Source: a bacterium
GTDB taxonomy: Bacteria; Patescibacteriota; Saccharimonadia; Saccharimonadales; UBA4665
Length of the DNA: 39,334 nucleotides
Direction: 5' to 3'
NCBI GenBank assembly: GCA_021804085.1
Contig: JAJZKM010000007.1
Span: forward strand, 1 to 39,334
Shown here: positions 9,171 to 19,234 of the stretch, one piece after another
How the letters are laid out: every line of letters starts with the position of its first letter
Numbering within the stretch: position 1 is the stretch's first letter
The notes under the pieces: model-generated
The model's database searches: none
What the model was told of the DNA's origin: nothing
What the model saw: the letters and a program-made list of their open reading frames with translations, nothing else
Made by a program: the position numbers and the translations under genes

Positions 9171-11102
9171 ATGGCACGACCAGTAGTATTAAGTAATGGG
9201 CAACTTTTTGTTGGTCTTGACGATAATGGTCTAGTACATGATTTTTATTATCCATACGTTGGCCTCGACAATCTTACTAACGCAAGAAGCGTCCCCCATA
9301 AAATCGGAATATGGGTAAATGGAGAGTTTTCCTGGGTCGACGATGGATCGTGGGATATTAAAACTGATTTTGAAGATAGGGCCCTGATTAGCCACATTAC
9401 AATGACTTGCGATAAACTAGGGGTTAGCCTGGAGTTTAGGGACTTTGTGGATCAAGAATATACAGCTCTTGTGCGAAGAATAAAGGTTAAAAATCTGTAT
9501 ACCAAAGAGCGTGAAATTCGGATATTTATGCATCAAGTATTTGAGATATCTAGGCGTGGCCGAGCGGACACAGTGCTATATGTCCCTGATGATCATTATA
9601 TTCTTGACTATAAGGGACGATGTTGTCTACTAATTGCTGGAAAATTTGTTGACTCTGGAAATTATGATCAATATGCCGTTGGTAGTTTTGAGATAGAAGG
9701 AAAAGAAGGAACATTTCGTGACGCCGAAGATGGAGAACTTTCCAATAATGCTGTTGAACATGGTGGAGTTGATAGTGTTATACGTTTCGCGAGACGTCTA
9801 GGGGCTGGAAGTAGTTACGAAGTTGATTATTGGGTCGTGGCCGCGGAAAGCCAATATGACGCTCAACTTGTACATACTTATCTTAAGCATTACGATATTA
9901 GTGAACGTGAAGAGTCCGTACGAATCTCTTGGCATGAGTGGATAACACCCGTTACCGAAAAACTTGGTATGTTTAGTGCTGAGCATCATCAAGCAGTTAC
10001 TAAAAGTCTTCTTGTTATCAAGGCTCACTGTGACAGTCGAGGTTCGATACTTGCTAGCGGAGATTCATCTATTTTTAATTACGGACGAGATTATTATTGT
10101 TATTGTTGGCCAAGGGATGCAGCTTACGCTATCTGGCCATTAATTCGTCTTGGTATGTATAGCGAAGCTAAGGGTTTCTTTAATTTCGCCAGAGATACGC
10201 TTCATAATGAGGGCTATATGATGCATAAGTATCAACCCGATAGAGCCATAGGTTCAACCTGGCATCCTCTTGTCCACAACCGTATCAAGGAATTAGCTAT
10301 TCAAGAAGATGAGACTGCCGGTGTTCTATTTATGTTAGGTGAATATTATAAGGCTAGCAAAGATGAAGCATTAATACGAGATTTTTATGATTCATTCATT
10401 GCACCGTGTGCGCATTTTATTGCTAATTATATTGATCCGAATACGGAATTACCCCATGCGAGCTACGATCTTTGGGAAGAAAAATTTATGACTTCAACCT
10501 ATACGGCTAGCACCGTCATTGCCGGTCTTGATACTGCTGTTATTTTTGCAAAATTAATCGAACATGATGATGATGCAATAATCTGGAAAAAATCAGCAGA
10601 TAATATTCGTTCGAATTTATATAAGCTATTTCATCCAGACGGTTATTTGCGTAAAGGTTTTCTTTACGGCAAGGATGCTCCTTTAATTAATGATGACGTC
10701 TTAGATATTTCATCTTTATATGGACCTTATATGTACAGTGGTTTGCCGCTTGACGACCCAATGATTGTCAAAACTGCTGAGCAAGTAAAAACTCGCCTTG
10801 CCGGAGTAACCCCAATAGGTGGTGTAATACGTTATGAGAATGACAATTATTTCCTGAGTAAGAACAAATATGCGGGAAATCCGTGGGTGGTCTGTACTCT
10901 CTGGTTTGCACAATATCTCATTGCCGTGAATCAAAAAGATCAAGCTATGAAATATATACAATGGTCGCTAGATAGACAATTACCTAGCGGAATTATTGCC
11001 GAGCAGTTTGATCCAGAAACCGCACAACCTCTTAGCGTAGCTCCATTAGTATGGAGCCACGCAGAACTAATCAATACGCTGCTTGACTATTACGGTATAT
11101 AG
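9171..11102 (+). CDS. Glycoside hydrolase family 15 (glucoamylase-like)
   Basis: Full-length GH15-type protein: MARPVVLSNGQLFVGLDDNGLVHDFYYPYVG, YYCYCWPRDAAYAIWPLIRLG, ELPHASYDLWEEK. Confidence 0.93.
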   Translation: MARPVVLSNGQLFVGLDDNGLVHDFYYPYVGLDNLTNARSVPHKIGIWVNGEFSWVDDGSWDIKTDFEDRALISHITMTCDKLGVSLEFRDFVDQEYTALVRRIKVKNLYTKEREIRIFMHQVFEISRRGRADTVLYVPDDHYILDYKGRCCLLIAGKFVDSGNYDQYAVGSFEIEGKEGTFRDAEDGELSNNAVEHGGVDSVIRFARRLGAGSSYEVDYWVVAAESQYDAQLVHTYLKHYDISEREESVRISWHEWITPVTEKLGMFSAEHHQAVTKSLLVIKAHCDSRGSILASGDSSIFNYGRDYYCYCWPRDAAYAIWPLIRLGMYSEAKGFFNFARDTLHNEGYMMHKYQPDRAIGSTWHPLVHNRIKELAIQEDETAGVLFMLGEYYKASKDEALIRDFYDSFIAPCAHFIANYIDPNTELPHASYDLWEEKFMTSTYTASTVIAGLDTAVIFAKLIEHDDDAIIWKKSADNIRSNLYKLFHPDGYLRKGFLYGKDAPLINDDVLDISSLYGPYMYSGLPLDDPMIVKTAEQVKTRLAGVTPIGGVIRYENDNYFLSKNKYAGNPWVVCTLWFAQYLIAVNQKDQAMKYIQWSLDRQLPSGIIAEQFDPETAQPLSVAPLVWSHAELINTLLDYYGI

Positions 11103-11104
11103 CT

Positions 11105-11305
11105 TTATTTTCTCTTTGGCGCTTCGTTTCTGCCCAAGCTTTTCTTGGTCTCAGTAAATACAACGTGCCGTCTTAGTTTTGGACTATATTTTTTTAAACT
11201 TAGTTTTTCAGGTGTATTCATTGAATTTTTGGTAGTGTAATAGAGGCGCTCGCCACTTTCTTCACTAACTAATCCAATAATTTTCCTTTTATCGCCTTTT
11301 GCCAT
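11105..11305 (-). CDS. rpmG: 50S ribosomal protein L33 (Cys-free type)
   Basis: [36 protein letters not shown] matches L33. Confidence 0.93.
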   Translation of the reverse strand: MAKGDKRKIIGLVSEESGERLYYTTKNSMNTPEKLSLKKYSPKLRRHVVFTETKKSLGRNEAPKRK

Positions 11306-11347
11306 AGATCTTTATCCTAACAGATTAGAATTATTATGTAAATGCCG

Positions 11348-11424
11348 TGGAGCCGCCTGTCGGATTCGAACCGACGACATTCAGTTTACAAAACTGACGC
11401 TCTAGCCAACTGAGCTAAGGCGGC
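11348..11424 (-). tRNA. tRNA-Thr (anticodon TGT)
   Basis: Minus strand GCCGCCT..TCAGT-TTTGTAA-ACTGA..GTCGGTTCGAATCCGAC..AGGCGGC-T-CCA. Confidence 0.95.
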
Positions 11425-11487
11425 AATATCATTTTTAGAAGTGTAGCAAAAACTATCATAATTTGCTATATTAAATCGGTTGCATAT

Positions 11488-11563
11488 GCCGCGATAGCTC
11501 AGTTGGTAGAGTGCATCCATGGTAAGGATGAAGTCCCGGGTTCGACCCCCGGTCGTGGCTCCA
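11488..11563 (+). tRNA. tRNA-Thr (anticodon GGT)
   Basis: GCCGCGA..CATCC-ATGGTAA-GGATG..CCGGGTTCGACCCCCGG..TCGTGGC-T-CCA. Confidence 0.95.
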
Positions 11564-11573
11564 GACATCACAT

Positions 11574-11659
11574 GCAGGGATAGTGAAGCGGTCAAACACG
11601 GGTGACTGTAAATCATCTGGCTTTCGCCTTCGGGGGTTCGAATCCCTCTCCCTGCACCA
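11574..11659 (+). tRNA. tRNA-Tyr (anticodon GTA), long variable arm
   Basis: GCAGGGA..GGTGA-CTGTAAA-TCATC, variable arm TGGCTTTCGCCTTCG, GGGGTTCGAATCCCT, TCCCTGC-A-CCA. Confidence 0.95.
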
Positions 11660-12409
11660 AACCATGACCACTATAAGGAAAATATACTAAGCGATTACCG
11701 ATTTTTCAGTTAGGACTATTGTTAAATACTAGCATCTAATATCATGCTTGACTGGAACATCTATAGAAATTGGCTTAGCTAATCTTATTTCGCACAGATA
11801 AATTGTTATGACTTCATTCCTAGTTTCATGTTATGGAGTATTAGTTATTGTTTTTGAAGTGACCAGGTTATATCTTTGAAATAAAATGAAACCGATGTCT
11901 CTATAGTAATCATATAATTAATCCTAGGCGGTTAGCATAGAAGGAATAATAATTCTATGCTCAAATGCCATTGCTCAGATGGCTGAGCAGGCACTTATAC
12001 AAGCTAGATTATTAAGTGGATACTTTTGACCAATGTAAGTCAAACTTATGGGCCGAACTAAAGCCGTGGTTGACAATATACTGAGAATGACACAAATCCC
12101 CCCAATGCCTGTGCGGCTTCGCGATTAACTGATTTAATAGTACAAAAGCTAATATATCGTCATTTACTTGATAAATTGGTTTAGTATATTTACTAATTAT
12201 TAATTAAAGTTATTTTAGTTACAAAATCTTATCATTTGAATGACTAGCTGCATTTTATGGCTTGATTAATCTATTATTTATCTTACATAATTTAATATTT
12301 AATCCAAGGAGTGTGTTTAGTTTTACTGAAAAAGCATTTTTTAATGAACAAATTAAAGTTTAATTTATTTCAGAAGATTTCTATAGAAAAATAATTATTT
12401 TTTAAAACC

Positions 12410-13063
12410 CTACACTACAACTCTTCGCGTTGGCCTGTGCATTCGTTTAGGTTTTTTAGATTTATCAATATTTTTAATTTTATCACTTACGAGATCAGCT
12501 TCTTTTTGCATTCCATTTGCTAGGTACGCTTTGCATAGTAATGTATAAGTTTCTTTATTGGGCTCCAGTTCGACGGCCCGTTCTAGCTCATAAATCATTA
12601 ACTTAATATTTCCTATTTTTTCCTGAACTTTGGCGTACGCGACATGCCTTGCAGCCATACTTTCGTCAAGTTTAATCGCTTGTTCAAATGCTATAGCAGC
12701 TTTGTCGTAGTTCTCTGTTTCATAATAAATGAGTCCTAGGTTATGCAGAGAAGATGAACTTGACTCAATACTGCTTGCTATCTCAAAACAATCTATAGCA
12801 TCACGGTATTCTTTTTGTTTGGCATATAATATGCCTAGTCTGTTGTAGGCTGCAGCATTTCGTTCATCTATTTTTAAAATGGTGAGTAAAGCTTTTTCTG
12901 CTCGTAACAATCTGTTTTCACGCATACTATCATGGGCAATGTCCCATAATTTCCCTACTCTGTCGCCAATTTTTCGTGATGCATTAACAAATTCATCACC
13001 ATGTAGAGTTGTGTTATAGTAAGCCAAAATCCCAAATGCTAATATGATCAATAATTCATACAT
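12410..13063 (-). CDS. TPR-repeat protein, membrane-anchored N-terminus
   Basis: Repeats such as AAAYNRLGILYAKQKEYRDAIDCFEIA and SLHNLGLIYYETENYDKAAIAFEQAIKL. Confidence 0.88.
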   Translation of the reverse strand: MYELLIILAFGILAYYNTTLHGDEFVNASRKIGDRVGKLWDIAHDSMRENRLLRAEKALLTILKIDERNAAAYNRLGILYAKQKEYRDAIDCFEIASSIESSSSSLHNLGLIYYETENYDKAAIAFEQAIKLDESMAARHVAYAKVQEKIGNIKLMIYELERAVELEPNKETYTLLCKAYLANGMQKEADLVSDKIKNIDKSKKPKRMHRPTRRVVV

Positions 13064-13088
13064 AAATTTATATATGTACCATTATATA

Positions 13089-13955
13089 TCAATTCGTTGA
13101 ACTTAGGTGAATCATAAAATAAGTCATTGCTAATTTTGAGTTTGATTTGTTATCTAGGAAGGTTTGGGTTTGATAGGTCGTCTGTAGTATTCGTTCCCAG
13201 TGACTGATTTGTTTATTAGAACTTATACCGGCGATTGATATATTTCTAGCTAAAATTAGAATGTTCCTCATAAGTTCTGGATTCTTAACTATTTGATTTA
13301 CCATGACTAGTCTTTCCGTTGTGTTTGACTGAAGTATTTGTTTTAGTTGGTTTGCCGCGATACTCATTGGGTGCGTAGATGGATCTCTAGCAATTTCATC
13401 AGCTGATATAATACTCCCTCCTGATATTGCAATCGACCTTGATATTACTTCGTCAGGCATGCCTTGATCTTTTAGATACCTGATAATATCTTCTCTGTCA
13501 GGATTTGTTAATCTAATAATACTAGATCGAGATATTACTGTTGGTAATATTAAATTAGTATCACTTGCTGACATCATAAACACAGTATCTAAGGGTGGTT
13601 CTTCTATATTTTTTAGCAAAGCATTTTGAGCCGTCGAAAGCATACCATCAGCATTATTAATCAATATGAGTCGACTTATAGCTGATTTCACTCCAGGAAC
13701 CGATAAAGATAAGAAATGCTCAATTTCTCTTACGCTATCTATAGTAATTTTTTCATCTTTAAGATTTAGACGTAAGATGTATGGATACTTATCTAAACTC
13801 TTTGGCTGTAAGTCTAAAATCCTTCCAGCAATCCAGTTTAATACAATTGAGTTTTCGCGGCTTGATGGCCCAATTAGTAATAAACTGTGGCCAGGATTTT
13901 TAATATAAGCATTTATTTGATGTTCAGTAATTCTGTTAAATAGTGGCTTATCCAT
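13089..13955 (-). CDS. holB: DNA polymerase III delta'-like subunit
   Basis: ISRLILINNADGMLSTAQNALLKNIEEPPLDTVFMMSASDTNLILPTVISRS is typical of the DnaX/HolB clamp-loader family. Confidence 0.82.
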   Translation of the reverse strand: MDKPLFNRITEHQINAYIKNPGHSLLLIGPSSRENSIVLNWIAGRILDLQPKSLDKYPYILRLNLKDEKITIDSVREIEHFLSLSVPGVKSAISRLILINNADGMLSTAQNALLKNIEEPPLDTVFMMSASDTNLILPTVISRSSIIRLTNPDREDIIRYLKDQGMPDEVISRSIAISGGSIISADEIARDPSTHPMSIAANQLKQILQSNTTERLVMVNQIVKNPELMRNILILARNISIAGISSNKQISHWERILQTTYQTQTFLDNKSNSKLAMTYFMIHLSSTN

Positions 13956-13958
13956 CTA

Positions 13959-14828
13959 CTAATTTTTAACTAATTCATAAAAGATTTCGGCAGGTTTAGA
14001 ATTAAATATTTGTTTTCCATTATCCGGCATAGTAAGCTCTAAGCTGGTTGCATGCAACATTAGTCGCGAATTCGTTGCTCCGCCGTAGATATTGTCCCCA
14101 ACAATAGGATGTCCAATGGCTTTTAGATGCACACGTATCTGATGAGTTCTGCCTGTTTCAGGCCTAAGTTCAATAAGAGTGTAATTTCCATTCGTAGATA
14201 CAACACGGTAATTAGTTATAGCAGATTTTCCATTGGCTCCTACTCTAAATATTGCAGGAACCTTCGGGTTTCGTTCTATTGGCATATTAATTATTGCCTG
14301 ATCATTTTCAAGTGTCCCCTGGACTACTGCCAAATATGTCTTTTTTACTTTTCGTGATGAGAATTGACGTTGTAGAAATTGTAATGTTTCAGGATTTTTT
14401 GCAGCTATTATTATTCCGGACGTGCCTCGATCTAAGCGATGCACTATACCTGCTCTGTCACCCTGCATTGGTCCATTTAGATATGGTTTAATGAAGCTAG
14501 CTACGCTGCCTTCATCATTATGAGCTCCATTACTGTGGGTAATAATGCCGCAGGGTTTGTCGATTACTATTACATTCTTATCTTCATATACTATTGGTAA
14601 CTTAATTTCTTTTGGTTTTTTTGTGATAAAAGTCTTACTGTCGAAGGATACTATGTCTCTTTTGTGTAATATTTGAGAGACTTTCGCTACTTTTTGATTA
14701 ACTTTAAATGGCTTATTGGTAATCGACTTAGCTATATAACTACGGCTAAAACTTGGATAAAGTTGTTTCAAATATGAATCAAGCCGCATCGGTTTATTGT
14801 CTTGGTATTGTTTATTAATGAATGACAT
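13959..14828 (-). CDS. RluD-family pseudouridine synthase
   Basis: S4-like N-terminus; AGIVHRLDRGTSGIIIAAKN and RPETGRTHQIRVHLKAIGHPIVGDNIYG. Confidence 0.95.
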   Translation of the reverse strand: MSFINKQYQDNKPMRLDSYLKQLYPSFSRSYIAKSITNKPFKVNQKVAKVSQILHKRDIVSFDSKTFITKKPKEIKLPIVYEDKNVIVIDKPCGIITHSNGAHNDEGSVASFIKPYLNGPMQGDRAGIVHRLDRGTSGIIIAAKNPETLQFLQRQFSSRKVKKTYLAVVQGTLENDQAIINMPIERNPKVPAIFRVGANGKSAITNYRVVSTNGNYTLIELRPETGRTHQIRVHLKAIGHPIVGDNIYGGATNSRLMLHATSLELTMPDNGKQIFNSKPAEIFYELVKN

Positions 14829-14834
14829 ACTTTC

Positions 14835-15869
14835 TTAGGATGAGATTGGTCTTAAGCCGACTTTTTGCTGAACTTTATATAATTTTTGATTGGCTACTAC
14901 GTTCATAGCGCTTTCGCCTCGCAATAATGTTTCAGTGAGACTGTCGTCCGTAATGGAGTTGAATTTATTCCCAACTTCATTTAATAAAATTTCAATTTGA
15001 TTAGCTACACATTGCTTAAGCTCACCATAGTTTGATTTACCCCTCCATTCCAAAATAGTTTCGTTTAGTGGTCGGTCCTGAATTAATGTAAGTATTTGCA
15101 ATAAATTACTAATTCCAGGTTGAGTATCGAAGTTAAAGTCTATCTTGTTATATGAATCTGTAGTTGCTTCATAAACCTTTTTCTTTGCAGTATTAACATC
15201 ATCCATCAATAGAATAGTCCCGGAAGGATCCGAGATACTTTTACTCATCTTGTTTTCTGGATGTTTTAGACTTCTGATTCTAATACCGTTTTGTAGGTTT
15301 TCGAATTGGAGTTGTTCCTTCCAAGTTTTAGGGATCGTAAACAAATCTCCGAATTGATTATTGATGCGTAAGGCTATGTCTCTGGTTAATTCTAGGTGTT
15401 GCCTTTGGTCTTCTCCAACTGGGATAAATTCTGCATCATATAGCAAAATGTCTGAGGCCATCAATGCAGGGTAGTTAAATATCCCAACACTTATGTTATC
15501 GTCATGTGTACTTTTTTCTTTAAATTGTGTCATGCGTTTTAGTTCGCCATAATAACTAAAACAATCAAGTATCCAAGTTAGTTCGCTGTGTGCAGGTATA
15601 TAGCTTTGCCTGTATATGAATGTTGACTGGTCGTTCAGATCGAGACCTGCCGCAACAAAATAGCGTAACGTAGACAATGTATTATTGTACAGCTCGTTAT
15701 ATTCTACTGATGAAATAATGCTATGCAGGTCAGGTAAAAATAAATTTACTTGATATTGACGCTTTTTCTGTAACCTGATTAGCGGTAGTATTGCTCCTAA
15801 ATAGTTTCCTAATGTCAGTGGGCCGTTCGATCTAATACCTGTAAGAACGATAGTTTTGTTGCTCATCAT
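14835..15869 (-). CDS. trpS: Tryptophanyl-tRNA synthetase
   Basis: TGIRSNGPLTLGNYLGAILPL, VGEDQRQHLELTRDIALRIN, KMSKSISDPSGTI. Confidence 0.96.
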   Translation of the reverse strand: MMSNKTIVLTGIRSNGPLTLGNYLGAILPLIRLQKKRQYQVNLFLPDLHSIISSVEYNELYNNTLSTLRYFVAAGLDLNDQSTFIYRQSYIPAHSELTWILDCFSYYGELKRMTQFKEKSTHDDNISVGIFNYPALMASDILLYDAEFIPVGEDQRQHLELTRDIALRINNQFGDLFTIPKTWKEQLQFENLQNGIRIRSLKHPENKMSKSISDPSGTILLMDDVNTAKKKVYEATTDSYNKIDFNFDTQPGISNLLQILTLIQDRPLNETILEWRGKSNYGELKQCVANQIEILLNEVGNKFNSITDDSLTETLLRGESAMNVVANQKLYKVQQKVGLRPISS

Positions 15870-15898
15870 CTTAAGTATAGCAACTAAATGCTATAAAA

Positions 15899-16309
15899 TT
15901 ATCGTTTTGTAAACTGTCTTTGTTTACGAGCTCCCTTAAGACCAAACTTCTTTCTTTCTTTCTCTCGTGGATCGCGTCCAAGAAGTCCGGCTCGCTTAAG
16001 TGTAGATCTTAAATCGGAATTATGTACGACTAAAGCCTTAGATATTCCAGCTCGTATGGCTTCTATTTGACCGTCGTGGCCGCCTCCTAAAACTTTAACA
16101 CTAACATCAAACTTGTTGATTAGATCAACTGCTAAAAAAGGTTCGTTTAGTTTATTCAGCAAATATTTACTATTAGAAAAGTAATCTGCTGCAGGCTTAT
16201 CGTTAACGATGATCTCTCCCTTGCCCTTAAATAACCGAACTCGGGCGGTAGCGCTTTTTCTTCTCCCAAGCGCATAGTAATAGGTATCGCTTCTATCTGG
16301 CGCACTCAT
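15899..16309 (-). CDS. rpsI: 30S ribosomal protein S9
   Basis: YALGRRKSATARVRLFKGKGEIIVNDK...RQFTKR C-terminus. Confidence 0.97.
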   Translation of the reverse strand: MSAPDRSDTYYYALGRRKSATARVRLFKGKGEIIVNDKPAADYFSNSKYLLNKLNEPFLAVDLINKFDVSVKVLGGGHDGQIEAIRAGISKALVVHNSDLRSTLKRAGLLGRDPREKERKKFGLKGARKQRQFTKR

Positions 16310-16758
16310 TAACTCAGGTCTCCTTTTTTGACGTTCAGTGTTTGTGGATTTTGTGCTTGATGTGAATGCTCACTACCTGCATATATTTTAAGCCTCTTCA
16401 TACGATCATCAAGCAATTTATTCTTGGGCAACATGCCGCACACGGCATCACTAAATACCTTAGTAGGGTCAATTTCAAGTTGTTCCTTTAGGCTTCTTTG
16501 GTGAAGTCCACCAGGATAATGACTGTGCCGATAATACTTCTTATCTGTTAGTTTATTACCTGTAACTTTTATGCTACCTGCATTAACTATAACAACATAA
16601 TCTCCGCAGTCTATATGCGAAGTAAACTGAGGCTTATTTTTTCCTAAAAGTAGTGTCGCGGCAATACTTGCTAGTCTGCCTAGTGTATCGTCCTTGGCGT
16701 CTAATAAATACCAACTACGTTTAACGTCTTTAGGTTTGGCTGAATAGGTATGGTTCAA
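16309..16758 (-). CDS. rplM: 50S ribosomal protein L13
   Basis: WYLLDAKDDTLGRLASIAATLLLGKNKP...HIDCGDYVVIVNA. Confidence 0.97.
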   Translation of the reverse strand: MNHTYSAKPKDVKRSWYLLDAKDDTLGRLASIAATLLLGKNKPQFTSHIDCGDYVVIVNAGSIKVTGNKLTDKKYYRHSHYPGGLHQRSLKEQLEIDPTKVFSDAVCGMLPKNKLLDDRMKRLKIYAGSEHSHQAQNPQTLNVKKGDLS

Positions 16759-17165
16759 GTTGTTTTCTCCTCTACTTCTAAGGCTGGTTGCTTTGGATAT
16801 TCCGAAATATCGTCGACAAATTCTATAGTTGCCATTTGAGTATTGTCTCCACGTCGCATATGCGTCTTAACCACTCTTAGGTAACCGCTATTCCTATTTT
16901 TAAGATTAGGGGCTATGTCATCTACTAGTTTATGAGCAGCGTCAAGAGTGCTTAATTTAGCAATAACTTGTCTACGATCGTGCAAATTAGCATCCTTGGC
17001 CTTTGTAATTAACTTTTCAACATAAGAACTCAATTCCTTGGCTTTTGGATAAGTAGTCTCAATCTTCCCATGTTTAACCAAAGAATCAGCTAGACCCTTA
17101 ATCAAGGCTTCTCTTTGATCTGTTTCTCGGTGAAATTTTCTTCCCTTATATCCGTGTCGGTGCAT
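16755..17165 (-). CDS. rplQ: 50S ribosomal protein L17
   Basis: MHRHGYKGRKFHRETDQREALIKGLADSLVKHGKIETT. Confidence 0.97.
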   Translation of the reverse strand: MHRHGYKGRKFHRETDQREALIKGLADSLVKHGKIETTYPKAKELSSYVEKLITKAKDANLHDRRQVIAKLSTLDAAHKLVDDIAPNLKNRNSGYLRVVKTHMRRGDNTQMATIEFVDDISEYPKQPALEVEEKTT

Positions 17166-17185
17166 TTTATTATCCTTTAATTTGT

Positions 17186-18139
17186 CTAAAGTTCAAGTTC
17201 TGCCATCTTCTCTTTAACCTCATCTAAAGCTTTAGATCCGAAACCTTTAAGATCCCTTAGCTCGACATCGTTTAGACTAAATAAGTCCTTAATCGTGTGA
17301 ATTTCATTGTTGATTAGCGCGTTAGTAGTTCGCGCAGAAAGATTTAAATCCTCAATTGACGTATTTAAAGCTGAGATTTCTTCGCCTATAATATCACTAT
17401 TGTAATCTTCCGATTTAGCTTCTTCAGATCCAATAGCTGGACTTAAGGCTATTCGTGTTTTGCCTGCTAATGCACTGTATTGGTTTACAAGGATAGCGGC
17501 AGCTTCTTCGAAAGCATCAGATGGGCTAATAGTACCATCAGTGTCGACAGTTAAAATTAATTTATCGAGATCTGTAATTTGTCCAACACGCGTATTTACT
17601 ACTTTATATCTTACTCTTAGAACTGGTGTGAAGACCGCATCAAGCGCAATCATATCGCTTGGTTTTTTTTCTGCCCCCTCTTCGATAGTTCTGTATCCGC
17701 GTCCAACTTCAACTACCATATCTATAACTAGCTTACCTTTTTCGTCTTCAATAGTTGCTATGGGGTGATCATTGTTTACAACTTCCACATCAGCGTTCAG
17801 TGTAATATCTTTTGCAGTAACAGGACCTTTCCCCTGCTTGCTTAGGCGTAGTGTCTGCACTTCATCACCGTAAACTCGAAAGCGGATTCCTTTTAAATTC
17901 ATCATAATGTCAACAATATCTTCTCTAATTCCCTTGACTGTAGTGAATTCATGGGAGCATCCCTCAACCTTAAAAGAAGTAATTACCGCTCCTGAAATAC
18001 TGGAAAGTAAAACTCTTCTAAGGGAGTTGCCAAGAGTCATGCCATAACCGCTATGCAGCGGTTCAATAGTAAATGTTGTTGAGGTCGGGTTATGTTCCTC
18101 AATCTTAACTACTCCTGGCGTATGAATTAGGTTTGACAT
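17186..18139 (-). CDS. rpoA: RNA polymerase alpha subunit
   Basis: FTIEPLHSGYGMTLGNSLRRVLLSSISGAVITSFKVEG; C-terminal LSARTTNALINNEIHTIKDL. Confidence 0.98.
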   Translation of the reverse strand: MSNLIHTPGVVKIEEHNPTSTTFTIEPLHSGYGMTLGNSLRRVLLSSISGAVITSFKVEGCSHEFTTVKGIREDIVDIMMNLKGIRFRVYGDEVQTLRLSKQGKGPVTAKDITLNADVEVVNNDHPIATIEDEKGKLVIDMVVEVGRGYRTIEEGAEKKPSDMIALDAVFTPVLRVRYKVVNTRVGQITDLDKLILTVDTDGTISPSDAFEEAAAILVNQYSALAGKTRIALSPAIGSEEAKSEDYNSDIIGEEISALNTSIEDLNLSARTTNALINNEIHTIKDLFSLNDVELRDLKGFGSKALDEVKEKMAELEL

Positions 18140-18158
18140 ATCTTATTTCTTCCTCCGT

Positions 18159-18776
18159 TTATCGTGAATAATACTCAACTATTAATTGCTCATTAATGTC
18201 TGGTTCTGCGTCATCCCTTGTCGGTAATGTTTGAACCAAAACCTCACCCTTTTTCCGATTTACACTAATCCAATCAGGTATGCTAGGTGGTGCTGGGCTG
18301 ATATCGTCAAGGTTCTTGAAATATGATGAAGATAGGCTATGCGGTCGAAATTGTACCTTATCTTTTGGCTTTAGTTGAATTGAAGGTATATCCACTCTAC
18401 GTTCGTTTAGTAAAAAGTGTCCATGGCTCACTAATTGCCTTGCTGCTCTACGTGATGGCGCGAATCCAGCTCTATATACCGCATTATCGATACGGCTTTC
18501 TAATAACTGCAGAAGAATTTCACCTGATTGACCTTGGTGGCGATTTGATTCCTTCATTAAATTAGAGAACTGCCTTTCGAGCAATCCGTATAACCTCTTT
18601 ACCTTCTGTTTCTCTCGAAGCTGCAATGAGTATTGGCTGGATTTAGCAGGCCTCGTTCTTGAGGACTGCTGTCCTGGTGGTGTTGGACGTTTTACTAAAG
18701 CTTTATGAGCTTTTGGATGAAGAGCATAACCCTCCCGTCGGCTCATTTTAACAATTGATCCTCTATCTCTTGCCAT
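18159..18776 (-). CDS. rpsD: 30S ribosomal protein S4 (Cys-free type)
   Basis: LLQLLESRIDNAVYRAGFAPSRRAARQLVSHGHFLLNERRVDIPS. Confidence 0.97.
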   Translation of the reverse strand: MARDRGSIVKMSRREGYALHPKAHKALVKRPTPPGQQSSRTRPAKSSQYSLQLREKQKVKRLYGLLERQFSNLMKESNRHQGQSGEILLQLLESRIDNAVYRAGFAPSRRAARQLVSHGHFLLNERRVDIPSIQLKPKDKVQFRPHSLSSSYFKNLDDISPAPPSIPDWISVNRKKGEVLVQTLPTRDDAEPDINEQLIVEYYSR

Positions 18777-19207
18777 TACACTCTCCTGGCCTTTCTTGGC
18801 CTGACTCCACCATGCGGAATACCGGTTACGTCTTGGATTGATTCAACGTTAATGTTTAATTGCCCCAAAGTTCTAATTGCGGAGTCTCTACCCAGGCCTA
18901 TACCTTTAACTTGAACTACAGCTGAGCTAAATCCGAACTGCTGTTTAGCTATCTGTCCAGCCCGTTCGGCTGCAACCTGAGCTGCGTAGGCAGTACCTTT
19001 TTTTGAACCTCTAAAGCCACATGCTCCAGCACTTGATGCGCTTATAACTGCACCTTGAGAATCGCTAAATGTAATAATTGTATTATTAAAGGTTGCTTGA
19101 ATGTGAACCTGTCCATTTGTGACAGATCTTTTGATCTTTCTTTTTTTAACAACAGGCGTCGCCTTGTCGTCAATATTTTCTATAGCGCTAATAGCTTCTT
19201 CTGCCAT
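18776..19207 (-). CDS. rpsK: 30S ribosomal protein S11
   Basis: GQVHIQATFNNTIITFSDSQGAVISASSAGACGFRGSKKGTAYAAQVAAE. Confidence 0.98.
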   Translation of the reverse strand: MAEEAISAIENIDDKATPVVKKRKIKRSVTNGQVHIQATFNNTIITFSDSQGAVISASSAGACGFRGSKKGTAYAAQVAAERAGQIAKQQFGFSSAVVQVKGIGLGRDSAIRTLGQLNINVESIQDVTGIPHGGVRPRKARRV

Positions 19208-19234
19208 TAAAATATTCCTTCAATACTCATAATT

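Noticed and set aside
11386-11671. Minus-strand ORFs of 76 and 66 aa
   Set aside because: Lie across tRNA-Thr and tRNA-Tyr genes; classic tRNA-antisense artefacts (RERDSNPRRRK).
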